DNA from: an uncultured Pseudomonadota bacterium
GTDB taxonomy: Bacteria > Pseudomonadota > Gammaproteobacteria > Steroidobacterales > Steroidobacteraceae
Reading direction: 5' to 3'
Assembly: GCA_903838705.1 (NCBI GenBank)
Contig: CAILZL010000037.1
Span: 1-64,000, forward strand
Length of the DNA: 64,000 bases
The stretch's first letter is position 1. Each line of letters starts with the position of its first letter. A program made the position numbers and the translations under genes. The notes under the pieces were generated by a model. It had not been told where the DNA came from. It ran no database searches and saw only the letters and a list, made by a program, of their open reading frames with translations. This document shows positions 31,188 to 39,895 of the stretch, piece after piece.

Positions 31188-31745
31188 TTACTTCCTGGCA
31201 ATAGTGCTGGTGCGGCGAATCTTGTTCTGCAACTGCAGGATGCCGTACAGCAGAGCTTCAGCCGTAGGCGGGCAGCCCGGCACATACACATCGACAGGCA
31301 CAATGCGATCACAGCCGCGCACAACTGCATAGGAATAGTGGTAGTAACCACCACCATTGGCACACGAACCCATGGAGATCACCCAGCGCGGCTCGGGCAT
31401 CTGGTCGTATACCTTGCGCAAGGCAGGTGCCATCTTGTTGACCAGCGTACCGGCCACCACCATCACGTCCGACTGTCGCGGACTCGGACGAAACACTATG
31501 CCGAAGCGATCCAGATCATACCGGGAAGCACCGGCGTGCATCATTTCCACAGCGCAACAGGCAAGCCCGAATGTCATGGGCCACATCGAACCGGTACGCG
31601 CCCAGTTGACCAGATTGTCCACACTTGTAGTCAGGAATCCGCGCTGCTCCAGCGTCGCACTCAGCTCTGCTTCATTTACATTATTGGCTGGACCAATCAG
31701 TTGCTCATTGGCCTGATCCAGCGGGGTCGTAGCGGTTAATCCCAT
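31188..31745 (-). CDS. nuoB: NADH-quinone oxidoreductase subunit B
   Basis: Holds cluster N2, the last electron carrier before quinone. 185 residues. The four ligands are visible as the adjacent pair in LACCAVEMM, then GSCANGGG and [10 protein letters not shown]. The chosen start (MGLTATT) lies within the last codons of nuoA, an overlap of 10 bases, and suits coupled translation; a frame-open extension upstream is not needed. Confidence 0.96.
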   Translation of the reverse strand: MGLTATTPLDQANEQLIGPANNVNEAELSATLEQRGFLTTSVDNLVNWARTGSMWPMTFGLACCAVEMMHAGASRYDLDRFGIVFRPSPRQSDVMVVAGTLVNKMAPALRKVYDQMPEPRWVISMGSCANGGGYYHYSYAVVRGCDRIVPVDVYVPGCPPTAEALLYGILQLQNKIRRTSTIARK

Positions 31746-32104
31746 TCCAGCGCCCCTTTCTTCCATTCATAGATGAAACCAACCACCAGAATCAGCAGGA
31801 AGATACCCACCGCAGCAATACCGACCGCGCCGATCTTGCTGAGTGAAACCGCCCATGGAAAAAGAAAGGCTATTTCCAGATCAAAGACGATGAACAGGAT
31901 GGCAACCAAGTAGTAGCGCACATCAAATTTGATGCGTGAATCTTCGAAGGGCTCAAATCCGCACTCGTAGGTGGATTGCTTTTCTGCGTAGGGTTTGCGG
32001 ATACCGAATAAGGCACCGAAACCGAATCCCAGACCCAGCAGCAGCAGGGACAGGCCAGTGGCAACACCGAGAAAAATCAGAATTGGTAGATAGTTTTGCA
32101 GCAT
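31736..32104 (-). CDS. nuoA: NADH-quinone oxidoreductase subunit A
   Basis: Small membrane subunit with three helices near the quinone cavity; first gene of the fourteen-gene nuo operon. 122 residues. Signature: [20 protein letters not shown], with the Cys-bearing loop known to change exposure in the active/deactive switch of some complexes, and [12 protein letters not shown]. The nuo operon order A to N is complete and unbroken. Confidence 0.96.
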   Translation of the reverse strand: MLQNYLPILIFLGVATGLSLLLLGLGFGFGALFGIRKPYAEKQSTYECGFEPFEDSRIKFDVRYYLVAILFIVFDLEIAFLFPWAVSLSKIGAVGIAAVGIFLLILVVGFIYEWKKGALEWD

Positions 32105-32260
32105 GGTCCAGAAATTCGACCGATATAAGCCTGCAGAATTGTACAGGACACATTGCGCAAGTCATACACCCTTGCAGCTGAAAGTCTTGATGATCCTGTA
32201 ACACTGACGAATTACTCAGAGCAGGATGAAGCAGGAAATAACAGTTAAGGAGCGTGTAAA
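32105..32260 (-). other. Leader region of the nuo operon
   Basis: 156 bp between the terminator after tRNA-Leu and nuoA. The promoter for the nuo operon should be here, or transcription enters by readthrough. A TACAAT box occurs (minus strand) with only a poor -35 (TATGAC, 17 bp). No operator is recognised. Confidence 0.35.
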
Positions 32261-32291
32261 AGAAAAAGCCGGGCAGCTGCCCGGCTTTATT
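32261..32291 (-). terminator. Terminator after tRNA-Leu, before nuoA
   Basis: A 24-bp perfect palindrome (32265-32288, core GCCGGGCAG/CTGCCCGGC) flanked on the minus strand by TTTTTCT. It separates the secG/tRNA transcript from the nuo operon and could work in both directions. Confidence 0.85.
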
Positions 32292-32325
32292 CTGACTTCA
32301 GTTGCGAACTGGACAACTGAAGAGT

Positions 32326-32410
32326 TGGTGCGGATGAGAGGACTCGAACCTCCACGACTTGCGCCACTACCACCTCAAGGTAGCGTGTCTACCAGTTCCA
32401 CCACATCCGC
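32326..32410 (-). tRNA. tRNA-Leu (GAG)
   Basis: 85 nt with encoded CCA. The anticodon arm is CTACC-TTGAGGT-GGTAG, giving anticodon GAG. The long variable arm of class II tRNAs is present and the acceptor stem GCGGATG/CATCCGC pairs fully. It follows secG, like leuU in E. coli. Confidence 0.96.
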
Positions 32411-32434
32411 ATTACTTGCGCAGCAACCAGTGTG

Positions 32435-32839
32435 TTACTTGCTGGCTGGCTCCGTTACCGGAACCGGTGCTACCTGACCCGCCGCCGGGGTGGCCGGAAC
32501 CGAGGCCGGAATCTGAATTCCCTGATCGCTTGATTGAGCACTTGAAGCGGCGCTTGCAGTCGCTCCAGCCACGCTATCAATGACACTGGTGTTTTTAACT
32601 TGTGTATTGCCCAGATAAGCCAGAGTCAGACAGGTGACGAAAAACAGACTGGCCAGAATGGCAGTGGTGCGCGACAGGAATGAAGCCGAACCACGCGCGC
32701 CAAACACGGTACCTGAGGCGCCCGCACCGAATCCGGCACCTGCATCAGCGCCTTTGCCACGTTGCAACAACACCAGACCGACGATGCCGACACACAGAAA
32801 CAGGTGCAGGATCATGGTGGCAGTTTGTAACCAGTTCAT
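32435..32839 (-). CDS. secG: Preprotein translocase subunit SecG
   Basis: Auxiliary membrane subunit of the SecYEG channel. 134 residues with two membrane helices (about 5-25 and 50-72). The GlyAla-rich loop between them (LLQRGKGADAGAGFGAGASGT) is typical. The C-terminal tail after residue 80 is Ala/Ser/Pro-rich and variable, as in many relatives. It lies 33 bases upstream of tpiA on the map (transcribed after it) and before tRNA-Leu. Confidence 0.95.
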   Translation of the reverse strand: MNWLQTATMILHLFLCVGIVGLVLLQRGKGADAGAGFGAGASGTVFGARGSASFLSRTTAILASLFFVTCLTLAYLGNTQVKNTSVIDSVAGATASAASSAQSSDQGIQIPASVPATPAAGQVAPVPVTEPASK

Positions 32840-32872
32840 ATCAGTTCAACTCACTAGCAATTCAATTCAGGC

Positions 32873-33631
32873 TTAACCAGCAGCGGCACAAATTTGTAAA
32901 AATTCAGCAGCCTTGAGCGAAGCGCCTCCCACAAGGCCACCGTCCACGTCCGCCATCGCAAACAATTCCGCAGCGTTGCTGCCCTTGACGCTACCACCGT
33001 ACAGAATCCGAAGTCCATCAGCGATCTGCGCGTCCTGCGTACCCAGATGCTTGCGGATGAACGCATGCACAGCCTGCGCCTGCTCCGGTGTGGCGGTCAA
33101 TCCAGTACCGATTGCCCACACTGGCTCGTAAGCCACGATTGCCCTAGCAAAAGCAGCAATTCCCGCCAGCGCCAGTACCGCATCCAGCTGCGCACGAATC
33201 ACGTCGAAGGTCTGCTCCGACTGCCGCTGCGCCAGCGACTCGCCTACACACAGTACCGGGATCAGTCCCTGAGACTGGGCTGCAACAAATTTGCGCGCCA
33301 CCAGTTCATTGTCTTCGTGAAACAGTGAACGTCGTTCAGAGTGTCCGACCAGCACATACTGACAGCCGATGTCCTTCAACATAGCGGCGGAAACCTCGCC
33401 AGTAAAAGCGCCGGTACTTTCGGCACACAGCGACTGAGCTCCCACCGCAATCCGCGAACCCGCCAGACGACCGGCGATTTCAGCCAGATACACAAATGGC
33501 GGACAGACCAGAACCTCTGCCTGAAGCTTATCAAGCTGACCGGTCATGGCTTCCAGCAGTGCGGAATTTTCCGCACGCGAACCATGCATCTTCCAGTTAC
33601 CTGCAACCAATGGCCGACGCGTGTTACTCAT
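32873..33631 (-). CDS. tpiA: Triosephosphate isomerase
   Basis: Interconverts dihydroxyacetone phosphate and glyceraldehyde 3-phosphate in glycolysis and gluconeogenesis. 252 residues. Active-site residues are in place: Lys14 in GNWKMHG, His97 in GHSERR and Glu169 in AYEPVWAIGTG. The start MSNTRRPLVAGNWK fits the family, with AGGA upstream; the frame-open stretch further upstream is not family-like. It lies between glmM and secG. Confidence 0.97.
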   Translation of the reverse strand: MSNTRRPLVAGNWKMHGSRAENSALLEAMTGQLDKLQAEVLVCPPFVYLAEIAGRLAGSRIAVGAQSLCAESTGAFTGEVSAAMLKDIGCQYVLVGHSERRSLFHEDNELVARKFVAAQSQGLIPVLCVGESLAQRQSEQTFDVIRAQLDAVLALAGIAAFARAIVAYEPVWAIGTGLTATPEQAQAVHAFIRKHLGTQDAQIADGLRILYGGSVKGSNAAELFAMADVDGGLVGGASLKAAEFLQICAAAG

Positions 33632-33725
33632 GCCTGTCCTGCTAACCGTTCCAGTCCCAGCCTGCGAAAGGCGCGGAAGCTTACTGGCGCCGCCCCTCAA
33701 AATCAAACCCAAGATCAACCTGCAT

Positions 33726-35057
33726 TCAGACAGCCCGGGTGACCACCTGTACCAGCTCGGCCACCAACTGCCGCACCAGCTTCTCGTCCCGCCCCTCCAC
33801 CATGACCCGGATGACCGGCTCGGTTCCTGAGGCTCGCAAGACTACCCGGCCCGTACCCGCCAGTCGCGCTTCAGCCTGCCGGACCGCTTCCTGTATGGCC
33901 GGTGACTTATCGGTGTCGATCTTCTGAGCCACCCGCACGTTTTCCATTACCTGCGGATACTTGATCATGGGTGCGGTCAGCTCGGCCAGTGACTTGCCGG
34001 TCTGCTGCATGACTGAGAGTACCTGCAAGGCACTGATAATGGCATCGCCGGTAGTTGTCCGATCCAGACATAACAGGTGACCGGAAGTCTCACCGCCCAG
34101 CACGCCGCCGGTCTCGCGCAACATTTCCAGCACATAACGATCACCCACCTTGGCGCGCCTGAAATCAATTCCCTGTCGCGCCAGTGCATGCTCCAGACCG
34201 AGATTGCTCATGACGGTACCAATCACGGGACCTTGCAGCCCCCCGGCCGCATGGCGCGCAGTTGCCAGCAGATACAGCAGCTGGTCACCATCCACCACGC
34301 GCCCCAGATGATCCACCATCACCAGTCGATCTGCATCGCCATCCAGCGCAACACCCACATGTGCCCGCACACCAGGTACCGTGTGCTGCAGCAACTCCGG
34401 CGAGGTAGAACCGCAATGAAGATTGATGTTCCGGCCATTCGGTGAACAGCCGAGCGGAATAATTTCAGCACCCAGATCAGCCAGAATGCGCGGCCCCACT
34501 TTGTATCCGGCACCATGAGCACAGTCGATGACGATTTTCAGCCCCGTCAATCTGACATCAGCAGGAATGCTGGCCGCACAGAAATCCTGGTAATGCGTTC
34601 GGGATTTATCGACGCGCTTGGCAAAGCCAAGCTGGTGAGATTCGCGGGTAATGGGAGGTGAATCCAGCAGTGCTTCTATCTGCGATTCAATTTCATCACT
34701 GAGCTTGCCGCCCTTGTCATCAAAGAACTTGATGCCATTGTCTTCATATGGGTTGTGGGATGCGCTGATCACCACTCCGAAGTTGCACGAAAATTTTTTG
34801 GTCAAGTAAGCGATTCCCGGCGTGGGCAGAGGACCAATCAGCATGACGTTGACACCCGCAGCTACCAGACCTGCTTCCAGCGCGGCCTCGAACATATAGC
34901 CGGAAACGCGCGTGTCCTTGCCGATGAGAACGGTACCACCCTCAGGTGCCAGCACACGTGCAGCCGCGCTCGCCAGCCGCAAGGCAAAATCAACTGTCAT
35001 AGGTGACTGGCCGACACGACCACGTACTCCATCAGTTCCAAAATATTTTCTTGCCAC
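33726..35057 (-). CDS. glmM: Phosphoglucosamine mutase
   Basis: Turns glucosamine 6-phosphate into glucosamine 1-phosphate for UDP-GlcNAc, and so feeds peptidoglycan and LPS. 443 residues. The phosphorylated Ser100 lies in VVISASHNPYEDNG; the metal loop is DGDADR and the sugar-binding loop GGETSGH. The C-terminal phosphate loop RASGTEPVIRVM is intact. It follows folP, the usual pair. Confidence 0.97.
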   Translation of the reverse strand: MARKYFGTDGVRGRVGQSPMTVDFALRLASAAARVLAPEGGTVLIGKDTRVSGYMFEAALEAGLVAAGVNVMLIGPLPTPGIAYLTKKFSCNFGVVISASHNPYEDNGIKFFDDKGGKLSDEIESQIEALLDSPPITRESHQLGFAKRVDKSRTHYQDFCAASIPADVRLTGLKIVIDCAHGAGYKVGPRILADLGAEIIPLGCSPNGRNINLHCGSTSPELLQHTVPGVRAHVGVALDGDADRLVMVDHLGRVVDGDQLLYLLATARHAAGGLQGPVIGTVMSNLGLEHALARQGIDFRRAKVGDRYVLEMLRETGGVLGGETSGHLLCLDRTTTGDAIISALQVLSVMQQTGKSLAELTAPMIKYPQVMENVRVAQKIDTDKSPAIQEAVRQAEARLAGTGRVVLRASGTEPVIRVMVEGRDEKLVRQLVAELVQVVTRAV

Positions 35058-35091
35058 ACTCGCCCCGCTTTAAATTGTCTTTAGTCAATTA

Positions 35092-35934
35092 TTAAATTTC
35101 ATAGCCCGCTTGCAACAGTGCCTGTGCCATACGCACTGCGTCACTGGTTTGTGCAACATCATGGGTGCGAATAATACGCGCACCGGACAGCACTGCGGCC
35201 GTAGCCAGCGCCACACCACCCGAGAGTCGATGCTCAACTGGCCTGCTCAGGATCGCGCCGATGAGTGATTTACGTGACACACCCAGCAACATAGGTAATT
35301 GCAGTCGCGAAAACACAGGCAGGTGCGCCAGCAATGCAAGATTGTGCTCCGGTTTCTTGCCGAAGCCGATACCCGGATCAATCAGAATACGCTCACGCAC
35401 GATACCCGCCGCTACACAGGCCTGCACTCTGTCAGTCAGAAAACCGCTCACCTCGCTCACTACATTTTCATAGCAGGGCGCCACCTGCATTGAATCCGGC
35501 TGGCCCTGCATATGCATCAGACACACAGCAGCCTGTGTCGCAGCAGCCACCTGCAATGCACCGGTTGATGTCAGGGCGCGCACATCATTAATTATTCCCG
35601 CACCTGCGGCCACTGCGGCACTCATCACTTCAGGTTTGCTGGTATCAACCGAGATAATCACATCCGGATGCGCAGCCCGGATCGCGTCAATTACCGGCAC
35701 TACGCGTTGCAGCTCTTCCATAGTGCCAACTTCAGCAGCGCCGGGGCGTGTCGATTCACCACCCACATCAATGATGTCCGCACCCTCAGCGATCATGCGT
35801 GCAACGTGCGTAACTGCAGCATCCAGATCCAGATAACGGCCACCATCAGAAAAGGAATCAGGGGTCACATTCAGTACACCCATGATTCTCGGCGTACTCA
35901 GGTCAAGAACTTGTGATCCACAATGCAACAACAT
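35092..35934 (-). CDS. folP: Dihydropteroate synthase
   Basis: Joins p-aminobenzoate to the pterin in folate synthesis; the target of sulfonamides. 280 residues. Signatures: MGVLNVTPDSFSDGG near residue 18, DVGGESTRPGA near 57, and the C-terminal RTHDV. It lies between ftsH and glmM, as in E. coli ftsH-folP-glmM. Confidence 0.97.
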   Translation of the reverse strand: MLLHCGSQVLDLSTPRIMGVLNVTPDSFSDGGRYLDLDAAVTHVARMIAEGADIIDVGGESTRPGAAEVGTMEELQRVVPVIDAIRAAHPDVIISVDTSKPEVMSAAVAAGAGIINDVRALTSTGALQVAAATQAAVCLMHMQGQPDSMQVAPCYENVVSEVSGFLTDRVQACVAAGIVRERILIDPGIGFGKKPEHNLALLAHLPVFSRLQLPMLLGVSRKSLIGAILSRPVEHRLSGGVALATAAVLSGARIIRTHDVAQTSDAVRMAQALLQAGYEI

Positions 35935-36019
35935 GGACGCGCAGGGAATAACGATTTCGGAGTGAAGACTGCAGCCAGATACAGAATGTATGTGACTGCA
36001 ATCTTATGATGTTTATTGA

Positions 36020-37936
36020 CTAGTGCTGACTGGCAGGCTTGCCGATCGTGCCATCGGTCGAATCTCTCTCGCGTGTTGTCGCAGAGGGAGCTGATGGCGT
36101 GTCATCCCAATCCTGAGGTGGTCTTGGCTCACGGCCGGCCATGATGTCCTTCATTTGAGCTTCATCAATGGTTTCATACTTGATCAGTGCCTGTGCCATC
36201 TTGTGCAGACAATCCAGATTGGCTTCAAGAATCTGTTTTGCATTCATGTAATTGGTGTCAATTACTTTCCGAACCTCGGCATCAATCGCGTTGGCAGTGA
36301 CATCTGAAATCTGCTTGTGCTGAGTCATCTGCCTGCCGAGAAACACTTCACCTTCTTCTTCAGCATAAGACAGCGGGCCCATCTTGTCGGACAAGCCCCA
36401 CTTGGTCACCATGTTGCGGGCAATTTCAGTTGCGCGCTCAATGTCATTTGATGCTCCGGTGGTCACGGCCTCCACACCAAAAATCATCTCTTCAGCGATA
36501 CGCCCGCCGAACAACGTGGCAATCCGGCTTTCCAGCCGACGCTTGCTGGTGCTGTAACGATCTGCTTCCGGCAGGAACATAGTGACACCCAGCGCCCGTC
36601 CGCGTGGAATGATCGAGACTTTGTAGACAGGATCATGTTCTGCCACCGTCAGTCCGACAATGGCATGCCCTGCCTCATGATAGGCAGTGAGCTTCTTTTC
36701 CTGATCATCCATCACCATGGAGCGCCGCTCCGTGCCCATGATGAGTTTGTCCTTGGCTTTCTCGAATTCTTCCATCGTCACGACCCGACGATTCTGACGC
36801 GCAGCGAACAGGGCAGCCTCATTGACGAGATTGGCCAGATCTGCACCTGAGAATCCCGGGGTACCGCGCGCAATCAATTGTGGTTTGACATCATCTCCCA
36901 GCGGCAGCTTGCGCATGTGTACTTTCAGGATCTGTTCACGGCCACGCACATCAGGCAGAGGCACGGTGACCTGACGGTCAAAGCGACCCGGACGCAACAG
37001 CGCAGGATCCAGTACGTCGGGACGATTGGTCGCAGCAATGACGATCACCCCTTCAGTGCCTTCGAAACCATCCATTTCCACCAGCAACTGATTCAGTGTC
37101 TGCTCACGTTCGTCATGGCCACCACCGAGTCCGGCGCCGCGATGACGACCTACTGCGTCGATTTCATCAATGAAGATGATGCACGGCGCATGCTTCTTGG
37201 CCTGCTCAAACATATCGCGCACACGTGATGCGCCAACGCCGACAAACATTTCTACAAAGTCGGAACCGGAAATCGTGAAGAACGGCACCTTGGCTTCGCC
37301 GGCAATTGCGCGGGCCAGCAGGGTTTTGCCGGTACCCGGCGAGCCGACCATCAATACACCGCGTGGAATCTTGCCGCCCAGACGCTGGAATTTGCCCGGG
37401 TCTTTCAGGAACTCAACGATCTCAACCACTTCCTGCTTGGCTTCCTCGACGCCCGCCACATCGGCAAACGTCACCTGCACCTGATCTTCATTCAACATGC
37501 GTGCGCGTGATTTGCCGAACGACATGGCTCCACGACCACCTGCGCCACCCTGCATCTGACGCATGAAATACACCCACACCCCGATCAGCAGCAGGATCGG
37601 GAAGGACGACAGGAACAATTGCATAAGGAAACCCTGTCGCTCAGGAGCTGAAGCGCTGAAGGTCACCTTGTTGTCCTGCAAGGTACCGATCAATGCCGAG
37701 TTATCAGTTTCCGGGCTGTAGCTGAGGAATGCTTCCCCGTTCTTGCGCTTGCCGGAAATCATGTTGCCTTCCTGGAAGGTCACTTCACTCACGCCACCGC
37801 TTTTCACCTGTTCAAGAAAGGTGGAATAGGCAATGGGTTGTGACGAGCCATTATGCCCGCTGAAATTGCTGAACACGGCTGCCAGAATGACAGCAATGAC
37901 CACCCAGAGAATCACATTCTTGGCTAAATCGTTCAA
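36020..37936 (-). CDS. ftsH: ATP-dependent zinc metalloprotease FtsH
   Basis: Hexameric inner-membrane AAA+ protease; degrades misplaced membrane proteins and regulators such as sigma-32 and LpxC in relatives. 638 residues: helix 4-22, a periplasmic domain to about 105, a second helix, the AAA module with GSPGTGKT (Walker A) and [15 protein letters not shown] (Walker B), and the zinc site HEAGH with a downstream Asp. The C-terminus is Thr/Ser/Asp-rich. It is followed by folP. It lies 76 bp after rlmE, its usual partner. Confidence 0.97.
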   Translation of the reverse strand: MNDLAKNVILWVVIAVILAAVFSNFSGHNGSSQPIAYSTFLEQVKSGGVSEVTFQEGNMISGKRKNGEAFLSYSPETDNSALIGTLQDNKVTFSASAPERQGFLMQLFLSSFPILLLIGVWVYFMRQMQGGAGGRGAMSFGKSRARMLNEDQVQVTFADVAGVEEAKQEVVEIVEFLKDPGKFQRLGGKIPRGVLMVGSPGTGKTLLARAIAGEAKVPFFTISGSDFVEMFVGVGASRVRDMFEQAKKHAPCIIFIDEIDAVGRHRGAGLGGGHDEREQTLNQLLVEMDGFEGTEGVIVIAATNRPDVLDPALLRPGRFDRQVTVPLPDVRGREQILKVHMRKLPLGDDVKPQLIARGTPGFSGADLANLVNEAALFAARQNRRVVTMEEFEKAKDKLIMGTERRSMVMDDQEKKLTAYHEAGHAIVGLTVAEHDPVYKVSIIPRGRALGVTMFLPEADRYSTSKRRLESRIATLFGGRIAEEMIFGVEAVTTGASNDIERATEIARNMVTKWGLSDKMGPLSYAEEEGEVFLGRQMTQHKQISDVTANAIDAEVRKVIDTNYMNAKQILEANLDCLHKMAQALIKYETIDEAQMKDIMAGREPRPPQDWDDTPSAPSATTRERDSTDGTIGKPASQH

Positions 37937-38012
37937 GACAAACTCCTAACTACCACCACAGCCTGATCGGGCGATTCCAAGGTGATTTTTTCAATAAAAA
38001 GCACGTCCGACA

Positions 38013-38639
38013 CTACACCATCCGAAAGCCGCGCGCCAATACATATAGCTCAGGGCTGCGAGACCTTGATGCCTTGGGCTTGCGCGTCTTCACAGTTTCG
38101 AACAATCCTCGTAACCGCTGCATGAACGGATGGAAATCCCGCCCCTGAAACAGTTTGACCAGATAGTCACCACCGGGTTTCAAGCTACGCTCGGCGAAAT
38201 CCAGCGTCAGCTCGACCAGATGCATCGCACGCAGGTGATCAACATCCCGCATTCCCGACATGTTGGGGGCGATATCCGACAAGACAAGGTCCACTTTGTC
38301 AGTGCCGAGCAAAGTCATCAGTTCTTCAAATACCGCATCACTGCCAAAATCACCCTGAATGAACTCAACACCCTTGATGGCATCCATGGGCAATATGTCC
38401 AGTGCCACGATCCGGCCCTTGCCATTCAGAACGCGAGCGCAGTACTGGCTCCAGCCGCCCGGAGCGGCACCCAGATCGACCACGCTCATGCCGGGCCTGA
38501 GCAGCCGGTCTGTCTGGTGCAATTCTTCCAGCTTGTAAATGGCGCGCGAACGATAGCCCGCTGCACGCGCCGCTTTTACGAATGGGTCACTTTCATGTTC
38601 TTCCAGCCACCGGGCACTGGATTTGGTTCGCTTTGGCAT
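38013..38639 (-). CDS. rlmE: 23S rRNA 2'-O-methyltransferase RlmE (FtsJ)
   Basis: Methylates U2552 of 23S rRNA in the A-loop during late 50S assembly. 208 residues (E. coli 209). The SAM motif is VVDLGAAPGGWSQ. The K-D-K-E catalytic set is seen in YKLEEL, SDIAPNMSG, VKLFQG and SPELYV. The start MPKRTKSS fits the family; a longer open frame upstream is not conserved. Shine-Dalgarno is weak. It is divergent from yhbY and upstream of ftsH. Confidence 0.96.
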   Translation of the reverse strand: MPKRTKSSARWLEEHESDPFVKAARAAGYRSRAIYKLEELHQTDRLLRPGMSVVDLGAAPGGWSQYCARVLNGKGRIVALDILPMDAIKGVEFIQGDFGSDAVFEELMTLLGTDKVDLVLSDIAPNMSGMRDVDHLRAMHLVELTLDFAERSLKPGGDYLVKLFQGRDFHPFMQRLRGLFETVKTRKPKASRSRSPELYVLARGFRMV

Positions 38640-38711
38640 CAGAGATTTTTCAAGAATTTGACTCGTCAATCGGTAAACTGCTGGCCCGTCCACCCTGCCC
38701 GCTTCAGCACC

Positions 38712-39023
38712 ATGTCACTTACCGAAAATCAGAAAAAACATTTACGTCGCCTGGCACACCCCAAACACCCCATCGTGATGGTGGGTCATGCCAGCGGTGA
38801 ACCCGGCAAGATGGAAGCCATTATCAAGGAACTGGATGGCGCACTCGATGTGCATGAACTGGTCAAGGTTCGTGCCCGTCTTGATGATCGTGAGACACGC
38901 GATGCTGTATTCGCAACACTGTCCAACGCCACCCGGAGCGAGATGGTACAACGCATCGGCAATATCGGCGTGTTTTACCGGGCCAATCAGGAAAAACCCA
39001 GGGTCATCCTGCCGGACGCCTGA
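38712..39023 (+). CDS. yhbY: YhbY-type RNA-binding protein (CRM domain)
   Basis: Small ribosome-assembly factor linked to pre-50S particles. 103 residues, a single CRS1-YhbY domain: QKKHLRRLAHPKHPIVMVG, ELVKVRARLDDRETRD and [21 protein letters not shown]. The chosen ATG (MSLTENQK) matches the family; the open frame extends upstream only as the shadow of rlmE. It overlaps the end of the opposing DUF4149 gene by 20 bp. Confidence 0.94.
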   Translation: MSLTENQKKHLRRLAHPKHPIVMVGHASGEPGKMEAIIKELDGALDVHELVKVRARLDDRETRDAVFATLSNATRSEMVQRIGNIGVFYRANQEKPRVILPDA

Positions 39024-39426
39024 TCCGGGGTCGCCAGACCAGTACGCCTGCAGCAAAACAGGCAGTCAGGAATAACACACTGGCCAGGCCGTGAAATTGA
39101 CCGAATCGCGCCATGTTCCCCGAACTCCGTGCTGCATTCATCAGCGGCCGGAGCACAACAAAAAAAACCAGTGGCGCGGTCATTGCAATCCACACACAGC
39201 GACTGCTCACTGCATCCAGTTTGCCGCGTTGCAGCGCCCAGTAAATCAGGCCAAACAACACGCCTAAGAATGTCTCGCCATAGAACAGCTGCGCTGCAAG
39301 ATTGCCGGCCTGGTTGCTGTCTTGTATCAACCAGAACAATGCTGGTACGACCATGCCACAGACAGTCCACAACCCACCCGCCCAGAAGGCGAGTACCAGT
39401 GCGGACAGTCGGTCCTCTCTAGACAT
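39004..39426 (-). CDS. DUF4149 family membrane protein
   Basis: 140 residues with about four membrane helices. No biochemical function is known to me. Members often stand next to yhbY and greA in gammaproteobacteria, as here. Its ATG lies inside the last codons of greA (8-base overlap ATGTCTAG), so it is probably translationally coupled to greA. It carries [22 protein letters not shown]-like first helix (here [20 protein letters not shown]) and a [12 protein letters not shown] stretch. Its end overlaps the convergent yhbY coding region. Confidence 0.8.
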   Translation of the reverse strand: MSREDRLSALVLAFWAGGLWTVCGMVVPALFWLIQDSNQAGNLAAQLFYGETFLGVLFGLIYWALQRGKLDAVSSRCVWIAMTAPLVFFVVLRPLMNAARSSGNMARFGQFHGLASVLFLTACFAAGVLVWRPRIRRPAG

Positions 39427-39895
39427 ATCTGACGGCAACGATTTCGTAACTGCGCAGACCATTCGGTGCGGCGACTTCCACTTCATCACCAACACTCTTG
39501 CCGACCATGGCGCGCGCAACAGGTGATGACACCGAAATCAGACCCGCCTTGATATCGGCCTCCGCATCACCAACGATCTGGTAAATCACCTTTTTGCCAC
39601 CGTCTTCGGGTTCCAGTTCGACGGTTGCACCAAACACCACACGCTCACTGCCGGCCATGGCCGCCACATCAATGACCTCGGAATTCGATAAATGTGATTC
39701 CAGATCCTTGATACGCCCTTCAATGAAGCTTTGCGCCTCACGGGCCGCTGCATATTCGGCATTTTCACTCAGGTCACCGTGACTGCGCGCTTCGGCAATC
39801 GCCTGGATGATACGCGGACGTTCTTCGAGCTTGAGTCGCTTCAGTTCCAGACGCAGACGTTCTGCGCCTTTGAGGGTAAGTGGAGCACGCTTCAT
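39419..39895 (-). CDS. greA: Transcription elongation factor GreA
   Basis: Enters the RNA polymerase secondary channel and stimulates cleavage of backtracked RNA. 158 residues: an N-terminal coiled coil (about 1-75) with the conserved acidic tip [16 protein letters not shown], and a C-terminal FKBP-like domain ([10 protein letters not shown]). Its ATG overlaps the carB stop (ATGA), so it is coupled to carB. This carAB-greA order is common in the group. Confidence 0.97.
   Translation of the reverse strand: MKRAPLTLKGAERLRLELKRLKLEERPRIIQAIAEARSHGDLSENAEYAAAREAQSFIEGRIKDLESHLSNSEVIDVAAMAGSERVVFGATVELEPEDGGKKVIYQIVGDAEADIKAGLISVSSPVARAMVGKSVGDEVEVAAPNGLRSYEIVAVRYV

Noticed and set aside
36020-38012. 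Sigma-32 promoter before ftsH
   Set aside because: TTGAAA and CCCGAT can be found in the rlmE-ftsH gap, but the 17-bp spacing and the -10 fit are too poor to call.
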